From contig JHWW01000001.1 in NCBI GenBank assembly GCA_000621985.1, positions 186,001 to 250,000 of the forward strand: a DNA stretch of 64,000 bases. The letters are read 5' to 3'. Shown one piece after another: positions 16,320 through 24,123 of the stretch (position 1 is the first letter of the stretch; every line of letters begins with the position of its first letter). The stretch comes from Lachnospiraceae bacterium V9D3004 (GTDB taxonomy: Bacteria > Bacillota > Clostridia > Lachnospirales > Lachnospiraceae). Made by a program: the position numbers and the translations under genes. The notes beneath the pieces are model-generated. The model was not told the DNA's origin. It did no database searches and saw only the letters and a list, made by a program, of their open reading frames with translations.

Positions 16320-17129
16320 ATGATGCGAGCATTATGGACAGGTGCATCGGGAATGATAGCACAGCAGACCAATGTAGATACAATAGGTAATAACCTTGCC
16401 AATGTTAATACTACAGGATATAAGACGGGAACAGCAGAATTCAAATCGCTTTTATACCAGACGGTACAGGCTACTTCAACCAATTCGGAAGGCAAGTTTA
16501 AGCCGGTTGGAGTTCAGGTCGGACTCGGTGTAAGGAATTCAGCGATAAGTACCAATTTCAGACAGGGATCGCTTCTTGAGACAGGAGGAGATTTTGATTT
16601 CGCGATAGAAGGCGAAGGCTTCTTCATGGTTCAGATGGACGATGGAAGTACAGCTTATACGAGAGACGGTAATCTCGTAATGGCTATAGGAACTGATGGA
16701 TATACCCTTACAAACAGTGCGGGTAATCCTATACTTGATACAAACCTTAATCCTATTGTAATTCCGGAAGGATATGATATTAATGACGTATCCGTTGACA
16801 GATTCGGTAATTTCATGGCTAAGGGAGAAGACGGCAACGCTCATACGATAGGAATTCAGATGGGTATCGCACTTTTCAACAATCCGGGTGGATTGAATAA
16901 GATAGGCGGATCCAACTACGCAGAGACAGGTGCTTCGGGAGAGGCAAGAGTTACCACTGCAGGCGCAGTCGGAACCAAGATAGTTAACGGTTATCTCGAA
17001 GGTTCGAATGTGCAGGTTGTTGATGAGATGGTTAACCTCATCGTTGCCCAGAGAGCTTATGAATTCAATTCAAAGGTGATCAATGCATCCGATGAGATGC
17101 TCCAGCAGGCCAATAACCTCAGATCGTAG
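16320..17129 (+). CDS. flhP: Flagellar hook-basal body protein FlhP (FlgG type)
   Basis: A 269-residue distal-rod-like protein, paralogous to the preceding gene. It shows MRALWTGASGMIAQQTNVD, then IGNNLANVNTTGYKTG, FDFAIEGEGFFMVQM and the C-terminal MVNLIVAQRAYEFNSKVINA. GGAGGTG lies before ATGATG; either ATG may be used. It is 26 bases after flhO and 17 before the FlgJ-like gene, so the three are one operon. Confidence 0.93.
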   Translation: MMRALWTGASGMIAQQTNVDTIGNNLANVNTTGYKTGTAEFKSLLYQTVQATSTNSEGKFKPVGVQVGLGVRNSAISTNFRQGSLLETGGDFDFAIEGEGFFMVQMDDGSTAYTRDGNLVMAIGTDGYTLTNSAGNPILDTNLNPIVIPEGYDINDVSVDRFGNFMAKGEDGNAHTIGIQMGIALFNNPGGLNKIGGSNYAETGASGEARVTTAGAVGTKIVNGYLEGSNVQVVDEMVNLIVAQRAYEFNSKVINASDEMLQQANNLRS

Positions 17130-17146
17130 AAAGGTGGTAGCGTAAT

Positions 17147-17494
17147 ATGGCAATATCAATAGGTTCTACATATATGGAATACAATAATGCGCTTGCTGAC
17201 ACATCAAAGGTCAACGCCGATAAGTTATCTACAAGTATTAACCGGATCAATTCGGAGACGACCGATGAAGAGCTTATGGAAGCCTGCAAAGGTTTTGAAC
17301 AGTATTTCATTGAACAGGTCATGAAGGAATTCACCAAATCAATAGAGGAATTCGAAGATAACAAGTATATGAACGTGTTCGGTGATACACTTATAAGCGA
17401 ATATGCTGATAAAGTAAGTGACAGCGGTAATCTTGGAATCGCACAGATGCTTTATGATTCGATGAAGAATAATGTTCAGAATAAGATTCAGTGA
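17147..17494 (+). CDS. FlgJ-like flagellar rod-binding protein
   Basis: A 115-residue protein matching the N-terminal rod-binding domain of FlgJ, with CKGFEQYFIEQVMKEF and FGDTLISEYADKVSDSGNLG. It lacks the muramidase domain found in proteobacterial FlgJ, as is common in Firmicutes. It probably caps or scaffolds rod assembly. AGGTGG precedes the ATG. Last gene of the mbl-flhO-flhP operon. Confidence 0.85.
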   Translation: MAISIGSTYMEYNNALADTSKVNADKLSTSINRINSETTDEELMEACKGFEQYFIEQVMKEFTKSIEEFEDNKYMNVFGDTLISEYADKVSDSGNLGIAQMLYDSMKNNVQNKIQ

Positions 17495-17523
17495 ACTGCC
17501 GCAATTAATATATAGTTATCATG

Positions 17524-17590
17524 AAAATATACGTATATTGTCATTGAGGTCATTTGACTGACTGTATGATGATATACGTATTTGATTTTT
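17524..17590 (+). terminator. Probable terminator of the flagellar operon
   Basis: AATATACGTATA and GATATACGTATTT form a long imperfect hairpin with a large loop, followed by GATTTTT. Confidence 0.5.
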
Positions 17591-17659
17591 GGGGTGACAG
17601 GATAGTCCGAGGGGTACATAGATGTACCCGGTTACTGATCAGGTGGTGAAAGATAAGAA

Positions 17660-19894
17660 TTGTCAGAGACGATCAAAGGATATATAGAAAAGATAATATT
17701 CCGTAATGATTCCAATGGATATACTGTGTTTGAGATTTCCGGAGATGACGGCAGTGAGGAGACGTGTTTCGGAACATTTCCCGTGATAAATGCGGGAGAA
17801 AAGATTGAGGTCACCGGAGAATATGTGGATCATTCCAGATATGGTCCGCAGCTTAAGATGTCAAGCTACAAGATCCTTCAGCCCGATGATTCCGATGCGG
17901 CACTCAGATATCTTGCTTCGGGTGCCATAAAAGGTATCGGTAAGGTGATGGCAGAGAGGATTGTGTCAAAATTCGGGGACGATACATTCAGAATTATGGA
18001 AGAAGAACCCGAGAGACTAGCGGAAGTGCGTGGCATAAGTGTTAGGATCGCCCGCAAGATATCTGCGCAGTTTGATGAAAAAAAAGAGATGAGGGAAGCG
18101 ATGATATTCCTGCAGAATTACGGAATATCCAATCAGCTTGCCGTTAAGATATACAGCGAATACAAAGACAATATGTATAACATAATCAGGAATAATCCGT
18201 ATCAGCTTGCTGACGATATTAAGGGTGTGGGCTTTAAGATCGCGGATGAGATCGGAAAAAGGGTCGGTATCAGCGAAGATTCGTCCTTCAGAAAAAAAAG
18301 TGCGATCAACTATGTGCTTACCATGTCGGGAGGATACGGGAACATATATCTTCCCGAAGATGATCTGATAAAAAGTGTCAATGAACTTCTTGGGATCGGA
18401 GAAGTTGATATAACACATGAGCTGGAGGATATGATAGCTGACAGGATCATAATCCGAAAGAAGGAAGATAATCTGAATCTGTATTATAGTAGCTACATGT
18501 ATTACATGGAACTTAACTGTGCCAGGATGTTGTTAGATCTCAACTGTTCATTTCGCGTGTCGGAGAGCAGGATAGATTCCATAATAAAAAATATTGAGAA
18601 AAATCATGATATCGAACTTGCCGACATGCAAAAAAGTGCTGTGGTCGCTGCAATGGAGAACGGAGTGCTGGTTGTTACGGGAGGCCCCGGAACAGGAAAG
18701 ACGACTACGATAGATGCCATAATAAGCGCATTTGAAGAGGATGGAATGGATATCCTCCTGGCGGCTCCAACGGGGAGAGCAGCTAAGAGAATGAGTGAGA
18801 CTACAGGTTATCCGGCGCAGACCATACACAGACTGCTTGAACTTAGCGGGTCTGCCGAAGATGACGACAGAGTAATGACATTTGCCAGAAATGAATCATA
18901 TCCGCTTGAAACCGATGTAGTAATAATTGATGAGATGTCAATGGTGGATCTGCCGCTTCTTAATGCACTTCTCAAGGCGATAGTTGTAGGAACAAGACTT
19001 ATTATGGTCGGTGATGTAAACCAGCTGCCGTCTGTCGGCCCTGGAAATGTGTTGAAAGATATAATTGCTTCGAACAGCTTCAGGGTCGTTATGCTCAACA
19101 AAGTATTCAGGCAGGCGCAGGACAGCGACATAATAATGAATGCCCACAGGATCAATGCGGGAGAACAGATCAGTCTTGATAATAAGAGCAGGGATTTCTT
19201 CATGCTGGAGCGAAATGATCCCAACGTTATCATTAATGTAATGCTTCAGCTTATAATTGAAAAACTGCCGTCGTACGTAAATGCCGGAATGTTTGACATT
19301 CAGGTGTTGAGCCCGATGAGAAAGGGAGAACTGGGCGTTATCAATCTTAATATAATGCTGCAGAGATATATTAATCCGCCGTCGCCCGAAAAGACCGAGC
19401 TCGAATATCATGAGACTGTATTTCGTGAAGGCGATAAGGTAATGCAGATCAAGAATAATTATCAGCTCGTATGGGAGCGCAGGGGTTACAACAGTGTTGT
19501 CATAGAAGAAGGAACAGGCGTATTCAACGGGGATTGCGGTATAATCAGATATATCGACAGGGAAACACATGATATAACCGTTGAATTCGAAGATAACAAA
19601 TATGTTGAATACCAGTATGCGCTGCTTGACGAACTTGAGCTTGCCTATGCCGTTACGGTGCATAAGTCGCAGGGAAGTGAATATCCCGCAGTGATAATAC
19701 CGCTCCTCACAGGATCGACACTGCTCCTTCACCGCAATCTTCTTTATACGGCTGTAACAAGGGCAAGAAAGTGTGTAGTCATAGTCGGCATGGAGAATAC
19801 GGTCAGAAAAATGATCGAAAATGAGCGCGAAATGAAGCGGTATTCGACGCTTGACATAAGAATCTGTGAAATGAATAAAAAAAATGATGCATAA
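17660..19894 (+). CDS. recD2: RecD2-type ATP-dependent DNA helicase
   Basis: A 744-residue superfamily 1 5'-3' DNA helicase of the RecD2/YrrC type, found in bacteria without using RecBC partners. The N-terminal about 300 residues hold the OB-like and helix-hairpin-helix region (AIKGIGKVMAERIVSKFG). Walker A is GGPGTGKTTTIDAI at about residues 341-348, Walker B VVIIDEMSMVD, then MVGDVNQLPSVGPGNVL, and the C-terminal motif AVTVHKSQGSEYPAVIIP. The start is TTG at 17660, supported by AGGTGG 9 bases upstream. The leader contains a perfect hairpin GGGTACAT/ATGTACCC. Role: replication stress and DNA repair. Confidence 0.93.
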   Translation: MSETIKGYIEKIIFRNDSNGYTVFEISGDDGSEETCFGTFPVINAGEKIEVTGEYVDHSRYGPQLKMSSYKILQPDDSDAALRYLASGAIKGIGKVMAERIVSKFGDDTFRIMEEEPERLAEVRGISVRIARKISAQFDEKKEMREAMIFLQNYGISNQLAVKIYSEYKDNMYNIIRNNPYQLADDIKGVGFKIADEIGKRVGISEDSSFRKKSAINYVLTMSGGYGNIYLPEDDLIKSVNELLGIGEVDITHELEDMIADRIIIRKKEDNLNLYYSSYMYYMELNCARMLLDLNCSFRVSESRIDSIIKNIEKNHDIELADMQKSAVVAAMENGVLVVTGGPGTGKTTTIDAIISAFEEDGMDILLAAPTGRAAKRMSETTGYPAQTIHRLLELSGSAEDDDRVMTFARNESYPLETDVVIIDEMSMVDLPLLNALLKAIVVGTRLIMVGDVNQLPSVGPGNVLKDIIASNSFRVVMLNKVFRQAQDSDIIMNAHRINAGEQISLDNKSRDFFMLERNDPNVIINVMLQLIIEKLPSYVNAGMFDIQVLSPMRKGELGVINLNIMLQRYINPPSPEKTELEYHETVFREGDKVMQIKNNYQLVWERRGYNSVVIEEGTGVFNGDCGIIRYIDRETHDITVEFEDNKYVEYQYALLDELELAYAVTVHKSQGSEYPAVIIPLLTGSTLLLHRNLLYTAVTRARKCVVIVGMENTVRKMIENEREMKRYSTLDIRICEMNKKNDA

Positions 19895-19967
19895 TTATTA
19901 AAAAAATGTTATAATATATTAGGTTGATGCTGATTGAATTATCACTTGTGGAATATTTTGTAAAAAG

Positions 19968-20714
19968 GTGGTAATTTTTATCAGAAAGAAAATGAGATTA
20001 AATATACCGGGTTTGAAGATATTATATCCGGTAAAGTGCCTTGTATGCGGGAAAGTATTGTGGCATGATGAACACGGCGTGTGTGACACGTGTTCCGACA
20101 GACTTCCGTATATAAGAGGTGATCGCTGTATGATATGCAGTAAGCCCGTATCCAAAGATGAGGTCTACTGCAGGGATTGTGCCCGCACATCACACGGGTA
20201 TGAATGTGGCTATGCAATGTGGAGCTACAACAGGATCACTGAAGGAATAGTGGCTGACATAAAATATCGCAGAAGCTTAAGCGGTATTGAATTCATGGTA
20301 TCGGAACTTGTGTACAGAAGCGCGGATCTGATCAGGCTGTGGAATGTTAATGCGGTTGTTCCGGTTCCTCTTCACAGAAAAAAGCTCAAACAGAGGGGGT
20401 TTAATCAGGCCGGTATAATAGGAGAGCATTATGCGGCAAAGCTGGGTATATGTTATATTGATGATGTGCTGTACAGAATAAGGTATACGATGCCCCAGAA
20501 ACTCTTTGATGATACAGGAAGAAAGAATAATCTGCAAGGAGCGTTCAGAGTCGATGAAGAGAAGCTTGCCTCATATGGTAAGGCAGAGAACGTCGTGCTG
20601 GTTGATGATATATATACTTCCGGAAGCACGATAAATGAATGTTCCATGGCATTAAAAGAAGCAGGAGTTAAAAAAGTATATTTTGTCTGCCTGTGTATAG
20701 GTGACGGATATTGA
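19968..20714 (+). CDS. ComF family phosphoribosyltransferase-like protein
   Basis: About 240 residues of the ComFC/GntX family, with an N-terminal double zinc ribbon (PVKCLVCGK, GVCDTCSD, RCMICSK, YCRDCAR) and a C-terminal phosphoribosyltransferase fold with the PRPP motif VVLVDDIYTSGSTINE. Family members act in DNA uptake and perhaps DNA metabolism. The start is uncertain: GTG at 19968 overlaps the AAAAGGTGG that should be the ribosome site, and the first ATG is at 19992. A TATAAT at 19910-19915 may be its -10 box. It is 19 bases before yvyF, the order known from Bacillus comFC-yvyF. Confidence 0.88.
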   Translation: MVIFIRKKMRLNIPGLKILYPVKCLVCGKVLWHDEHGVCDTCSDRLPYIRGDRCMICSKPVSKDEVYCRDCARTSHGYECGYAMWSYNRITEGIVADIKYRRSLSGIEFMVSELVYRSADLIRLWNVNAVVPVPLHRKKLKQRGFNQAGIIGEHYAAKLGICYIDDVLYRIRYTMPQKLFDDTGRKNNLQGAFRVDEEKLASYGKAENVVLVDDIYTSGSTINECSMALKEAGVKKVYFVCLCIGDGY

Positions 20715-20733
20715 TAAAGGGAGGAATTGTGTA

Positions 20734-21141
20734 ATGGATGTTAGAAATTGCAGAAGTTGCGGAGCAATGTTTCAGTACAACGGTTACGGGCCGCCAATGT
20801 GCGCCAACTGCCGTAAGAAACTTGACGAATCATTTTTGAAAGTAAGACAGTATCTTAAGGATAATCCGGATGCTTCCATCAACGAGCTTGCCGAAAGCGC
20901 TGAAGTAAGTATTCCGCAGATTAACCAGTGGATACGTGAAGAGAGACTGATATTCTCTAAGAATTCGAGTGTTCAGATTCCGTGCGAAAGCTGCGGTAAG
21001 ATGATCAGAACAGGAAGATATTGCAAGGATTGTAAAGATACCATGATCCATTCGCTTGGCGGAGACAAGAAGGGCGTTGTGGCAGAGCCGCAGAAGCCAT
21101 CGGGATCATCCAAAGCAAGAATGAGATTTTTGGATCATTGA
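20734..21141 (+). CDS. yvyF: YvyF/TIGR03826-type flagellar operon protein
   Basis: A 135-residue protein with two zinc-ribbon-like parts, CRSCG plus CANC near the N-terminus and CESCGK plus CKDCKD near the C-terminus, flanking a small helix-turn-helix-like centre (SINELAESAEVSIPQINQWI). I recognise it as the YvyF family that follows comFC and precedes flgM in Bacillus-type flagellar loci. Its function in regulation of flagellar genes is likely but not proven. GGGAGG precedes the ATG at 20734. No flgM follows here; the next gene is convergent. Confidence 0.85.
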   Translation: MDVRNCRSCGAMFQYNGYGPPMCANCRKKLDESFLKVRQYLKDNPDASINELAESAEVSIPQINQWIREERLIFSKNSSVQIPCESCGKMIRTGRYCKDCKDTMIHSLGGDKKGVVAEPQKPSGSSKARMRFLDH

Positions 21142-21154
21142 TGTGAATGTAAAA

Positions 21155-21193
21155 CCCCCGGTTCGTATGTGGAAATGATATGTGAACCGGGGG
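21155..21193. terminator. Bidirectional terminator between convergent genes
   Basis: CCCCCGGTTC and GAACCGGGGG are perfect 10-base arms with a 19-base loop. The reverse strand continues with TTTT, and the forward strand with TATTATTAT, so it is stronger for the reverse-strand gene. Confidence 0.75.
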
Positions 21194-21213
21194 ATATTAT
21201 TATCTGTGGTTTT

Positions 21214-22074
21214 TTACACCACCAAGTGGATGCCGTCGTCTTTGATGAGGATCATTTTGTTCTTATAGAGATTGCCTATGGCACGTTTGAATTCCGACTT
21301 GCTCATCTCGAATTCGCGTTTTATGTCTTCCGGAGAAGACTTGTCACCATAAGGAAGATAACCATCATTTTCATTAAGACGTTCCAGTATTATCTTACTG
21401 TTGCTCTCAATCTGATATTGTGTTTTTTCACGGATACTGAGTGTCAGCTTTCCGTCTTCTCTTACAGACTTGACTCTGGCATGAATGCGTTCGCCGATAT
21501 ATACTTTCCGGAACAGCTCATTTTTGGGGATCAGTGCGGAATATATATTATCGACAGCAACAAATGCACCGTAATTATCCGACAGTTCGTATATTGTTCC
21601 GGTTACTGAGGAATTCTCAGTATAATCCGAATCGGTTGACAGTATATTATAGAGTTTCATTGTGGCGCAGAGACGGTTGCTCTTATCGATGTACAGGCTG
21701 ACAAGGACCGAGTCTCCTTTATTTACACGGTAAGTCTGCTCTTTGAACGGAAGAAACAGATCTTTTACAAGTCCCCATGATAAAAATGCACCTATATCGG
21801 TCACCTGAGAAACCTTAAGTATAGCGGTTTTCCCGACAGTAAGGGGCGGAATTATAGTTGTTGCTATCGGTCTGTCTTCCGAATCTTTATATATGAAGAC
21901 ATCTATCAGGTCGCCTGCCTGTATATCGTCGGGCATTTCTTTTTTTGGAAGCAGAATGAGTTCCCGTTCTTCGCCGTCGGGCATCATGGTATCGGGAACT
22001 GTCAGATAAGCCCCCATGGGAACCGGTTTTGCAACCTGAAGACGTTGTATCTCGCCAAGTTTAAACAGGCTCAT
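21214..22074 (-). CDS. cvfB: S1 RNA-binding protein, CvfB-like
   Basis: A 286-residue RNA-binding protein with three S1-type beta barrels and a C-terminal winged helix, the CvfB layout. Visible pieces are an N-terminal GAYLTVP with LILLPKKE, then the middle S1 with VTDIGAFLSWGLVKDLFLP, a third with GAFVAVDNIYSALIPKNEL, and the end FEMSKSEFKRAIGNLYKNK. In Staphylococcus this family affects virulence gene expression; here it is probably a post-transcriptional regulator. AAGGGA lies before the ATG. It is convergent with yvyF. Confidence 0.88.
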   Translation of the reverse strand: MSLFKLGEIQRLQVAKPVPMGAYLTVPDTMMPDGEERELILLPKKEMPDDIQAGDLIDVFIYKDSEDRPIATTIIPPLTVGKTAILKVSQVTDIGAFLSWGLVKDLFLPFKEQTYRVNKGDSVLVSLYIDKSNRLCATMKLYNILSTDSDYTENSSVTGTIYELSDNYGAFVAVDNIYSALIPKNELFRKVYIGERIHARVKSVREDGKLTLSIREKTQYQIESNSKIILERLNENDGYLPYGDKSSPEDIKREFEMSKSEFKRAIGNLYKNKMILIKDDGIHLVV

Positions 22075-22178
22075 GTATCATCAATCCCTTCTGAATATGA
22101 TTGTGCAAAGTATAGCATATACCGCGTGGCTCCGTCAAAAAATTTACAAATGATTCACATTTGCGTTATAACTTGGTG

Positions 22179-22207
22179 TTGACAATGCATGGTACATGGT
22201 ATATACT
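22179..22207 (+). promoter_or_regulatory. Promoter of the NlpC/P60 gene
   Basis: TTGACA at 22179-22184 and TATACT at 22202-22207 with a 17-base spacer. The transcript would have a leader of about 85 bases. Confidence 0.8.
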
Positions 22208-22299
22208 ATCGAAGTAGTACGAATTATGAAATATAATTAATATTTTAATTGAGAGATAATTTTGGGGAGACTTTAGAGACGAAAGGAGATATTTTTTTA

Positions 22300-23781
22300 A
22301 TGAAGAAAAGGTTACACATTGGCGTTGCATTGTTTTCGTGTGTTGCTGTTATCGGAATTACAGGTAATCTGAGCGCTTCTTCACAATGTTCCGAGACAGA
22401 GATGGCAGGAATGTCGATGATGCTCGATTCCTACTATAATGCATGTGACCAGGTGGCAAGCATCGATCCGGAGAGTATCGTTCCGATTGATGATTCATAT
22501 ACAGATGATTATGAAGGTTCGATCAGTAAATATGTATTTGAACCTGTTGGTATAGAAGATGACGATGTTCAGATTGAAGCAGGTGGGGAAACTGACCCGC
22601 AGACAGGAGCGGAAGATGCGGCAGCAGCGGTTTCGGACGGAGCACTTGATGTAACCGAACCTGTTGCAACGGCAGAACCGGTATCACCGCTCGCAGATGT
22701 CGGAATATCGATCGCACATGAATATGTAAATATTCGTAAGAAACCCAATACAGACAGTAAGATCCTCGGTAAACTTTACCGCGGAAGTGCAGCTAAGATA
22801 ATTAATACAGTCGGTGACTGGGTTGAGATCAAGTCAGGAAGTGTTACCGGATATATCAAGTCAGAATATCTGGCAATAGGATTTGATGCAGAGAAGCTTG
22901 TTAACAAATACGGAACCAAGCTTGCAACTGTTAACACAACGACACTTAAGGTTCGTGAAGAACGTAATACCGATTGTACGGTATTGACACTTGTACCGGA
23001 AGATGAGACATTTGAGGTTATCAAGGAATATCCGGAATGGGTTAAGATCCTTGTTGATGACAGCACAAAAGGTTATGTATTTAAGGATTATGTTACAATA
23101 GAAGTTGAATTCACTGAAGCAATATCAATAGAAGAAGAGAAAGCGAAAGAAGAAGCTGAGAGAAGAAGAAGGGAAGCTGAAGAAGAAGCTGCAAGACAGG
23201 ATGAGGCAGAGAGACAGGCAGAGATAGCAAGACAGGAAGCAGCAAGAAGACAGTCATCAAGTTCTTCAAGCAGCAGTTCATCAAGAAGAAGCTCATCATC
23301 AAGTAGCAGCTCATCGAGCAAGAGTTCTTCAAGTAGCAGTTCATCAAGGAGGAGTTCATCGAGCAGCAGTTCTTCAAGCAAGAGTTCATCGAGCAGTTCG
23401 AGCAGCTCATCAAGTGCAAGCGGAACAGGTTCAAGTGCAGCAAGTTACGCACAGAACTTCATAGGTAATCCGTATGCATACGGTGGAACAAGTCTTACAA
23501 ACGGAACAGACTGTTCAGGTTTTGTTAAGTCTGTATATTCAAAATACGGTGTGAGCCTTCCGAGAACATCATCGGCGCAGTCAAATTCAGGTAAGAGCGT
23601 AAGCCTTGATAATCTGGAACCTGGTGACCTGGTATTCTATTCATCAGGCGGAAGCGTTAACCATGTGGCAATGTACATCGGAGACGGCAAGGTAGTTCAT
23701 GCAAGTAATAAGAGAGACGGAATCAAAGTATCCAATATGAATTACCGTACACCTTCAAAGGCAAGAAGAGTGGCCAACTAA
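22300..23781 (+). CDS. Secreted SH3-domain NlpC/P60 peptidoglycan hydrolase
   Basis: A 493-residue cell-wall enzyme. The ATG at 22300 follows AAAGGAGA; the frame is open slightly upstream. A signal peptide (about 1-28) is followed by two SH3b domains (ISIAHEYVNIRKKPNTDSK and TTTLKVREERNTDCTVL), a charged Glu/Arg helix, and a serine-rich linker of roughly 60 residues broken only by Lys and Arg. The C-terminal NlpC/P60 domain has the catalytic Cys in GTDCSGFVKSVY and His in VNHVAMYIGDG, with a later HAS. It should cleave peptide stem bonds, perhaps for cell separation. The linker DNA is low complexity. Confidence 0.93.
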   Translation: MKKRLHIGVALFSCVAVIGITGNLSASSQCSETEMAGMSMMLDSYYNACDQVASIDPESIVPIDDSYTDDYEGSISKYVFEPVGIEDDDVQIEAGGETDPQTGAEDAAAAVSDGALDVTEPVATAEPVSPLADVGISIAHEYVNIRKKPNTDSKILGKLYRGSAAKIINTVGDWVEIKSGSVTGYIKSEYLAIGFDAEKLVNKYGTKLATVNTTTLKVREERNTDCTVLTLVPEDETFEVIKEYPEWVKILVDDSTKGYVFKDYVTIEVEFTEAISIEEEKAKEEAERRRREAEEEAARQDEAERQAEIARQEAARRQSSSSSSSSSSRRSSSSSSSSSSKSSSSSSSSRRSSSSSSSSSKSSSSSSSSSSSASGTGSSAASYAQNFIGNPYAYGGTSLTNGTDCSGFVKSVYSKYGVSLPRTSSAQSNSGKSVSLDNLEPGDLVFYSSGGSVNHVAMYIGDGKVVHASNKRDGIKVSNMNYRTPSKARRVAN

Positions 23782-23806
23782 TTAAATAATTGCAAGTATA
23801 TGATAG

Positions 23807-23833
23807 GGGCACAGTCGGATGACTGTGCCCTTT
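23807..23833 (+). terminator. Terminator after the NlpC/P60 gene
   Basis: GGGCACAGTC and GACTGTGCCC around a GGAT loop, followed by TTT. Confidence 0.8.
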
Positions 23834-23851
23834 ATGGGTATTCCCCTTTGT

Positions 23852-24033
23852 GGCTATTCACGGTTCCCCACGCCCCATAGCCCATCTGCTTCGCATCTGA
23901 CGCGGCTTTGCCGCTTATGGCTATGGGGCGTGGGGCGGTTCCTGCTTCACAGGATCCTTGCACGTAACGACACGCAGATTCTTACGTGCGAGCACGACGA
24001 ATCTGTATGTCGTTACGTGCCCCGTGAATAGCA
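23852..24033. repeat. Palindromic intergenic repeat element, copy B
   Basis: 182 bases with perfect 11-base terminal inverted repeats, GCTATTCACGG at 23853-23863 and CCGTGAATAGC at 24023-24033. The first stem-loop has 17-base perfect arms (23866-23882 and 23919-23935) with an inner GCGGC-TTT-GCCGC hairpin. The second is built from GCACGTAACGAC/GTCGTTACGTGC and CAGATTC/GAATCTG, with the central ACGTGCGAGCACGACGAATC identical to copy A. It fills most of the 342-base gap between the NlpC/P60 and GH43 genes. Confidence 0.85.
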
Positions 24034-24054
24034 ACCTGTTTTGCTCATAAGGCT

Positions 24055-24083
24055 TGCTTTACAAATGCTTATGTGATATTATA
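24055..24083 (+). promoter_or_regulatory. Promoter of the first GH43 gene
   Basis: TTGCTT at 24055-24060 and TATTAT at 24078-24083, 17-base spacer. CATAAG and CTTATG form an inverted repeat overlapping the -35 and spacer, a possible operator. Confidence 0.6.
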
Positions 24084-24123
24084 AATTGTATGGGTATAAA
24101 CTAAACTACAGGAGGAGATATTA

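Noticed and set aside
18938-19732. Long reverse-strand open frame inside recD2
   Set aside because: Antisense to helicase motifs, odd composition, no ribosome site.
21169-21609. Forward open frame opposite the CvfB-like gene
   Set aside because: It begins in the terminator loop and overlaps a conserved gene throughout.
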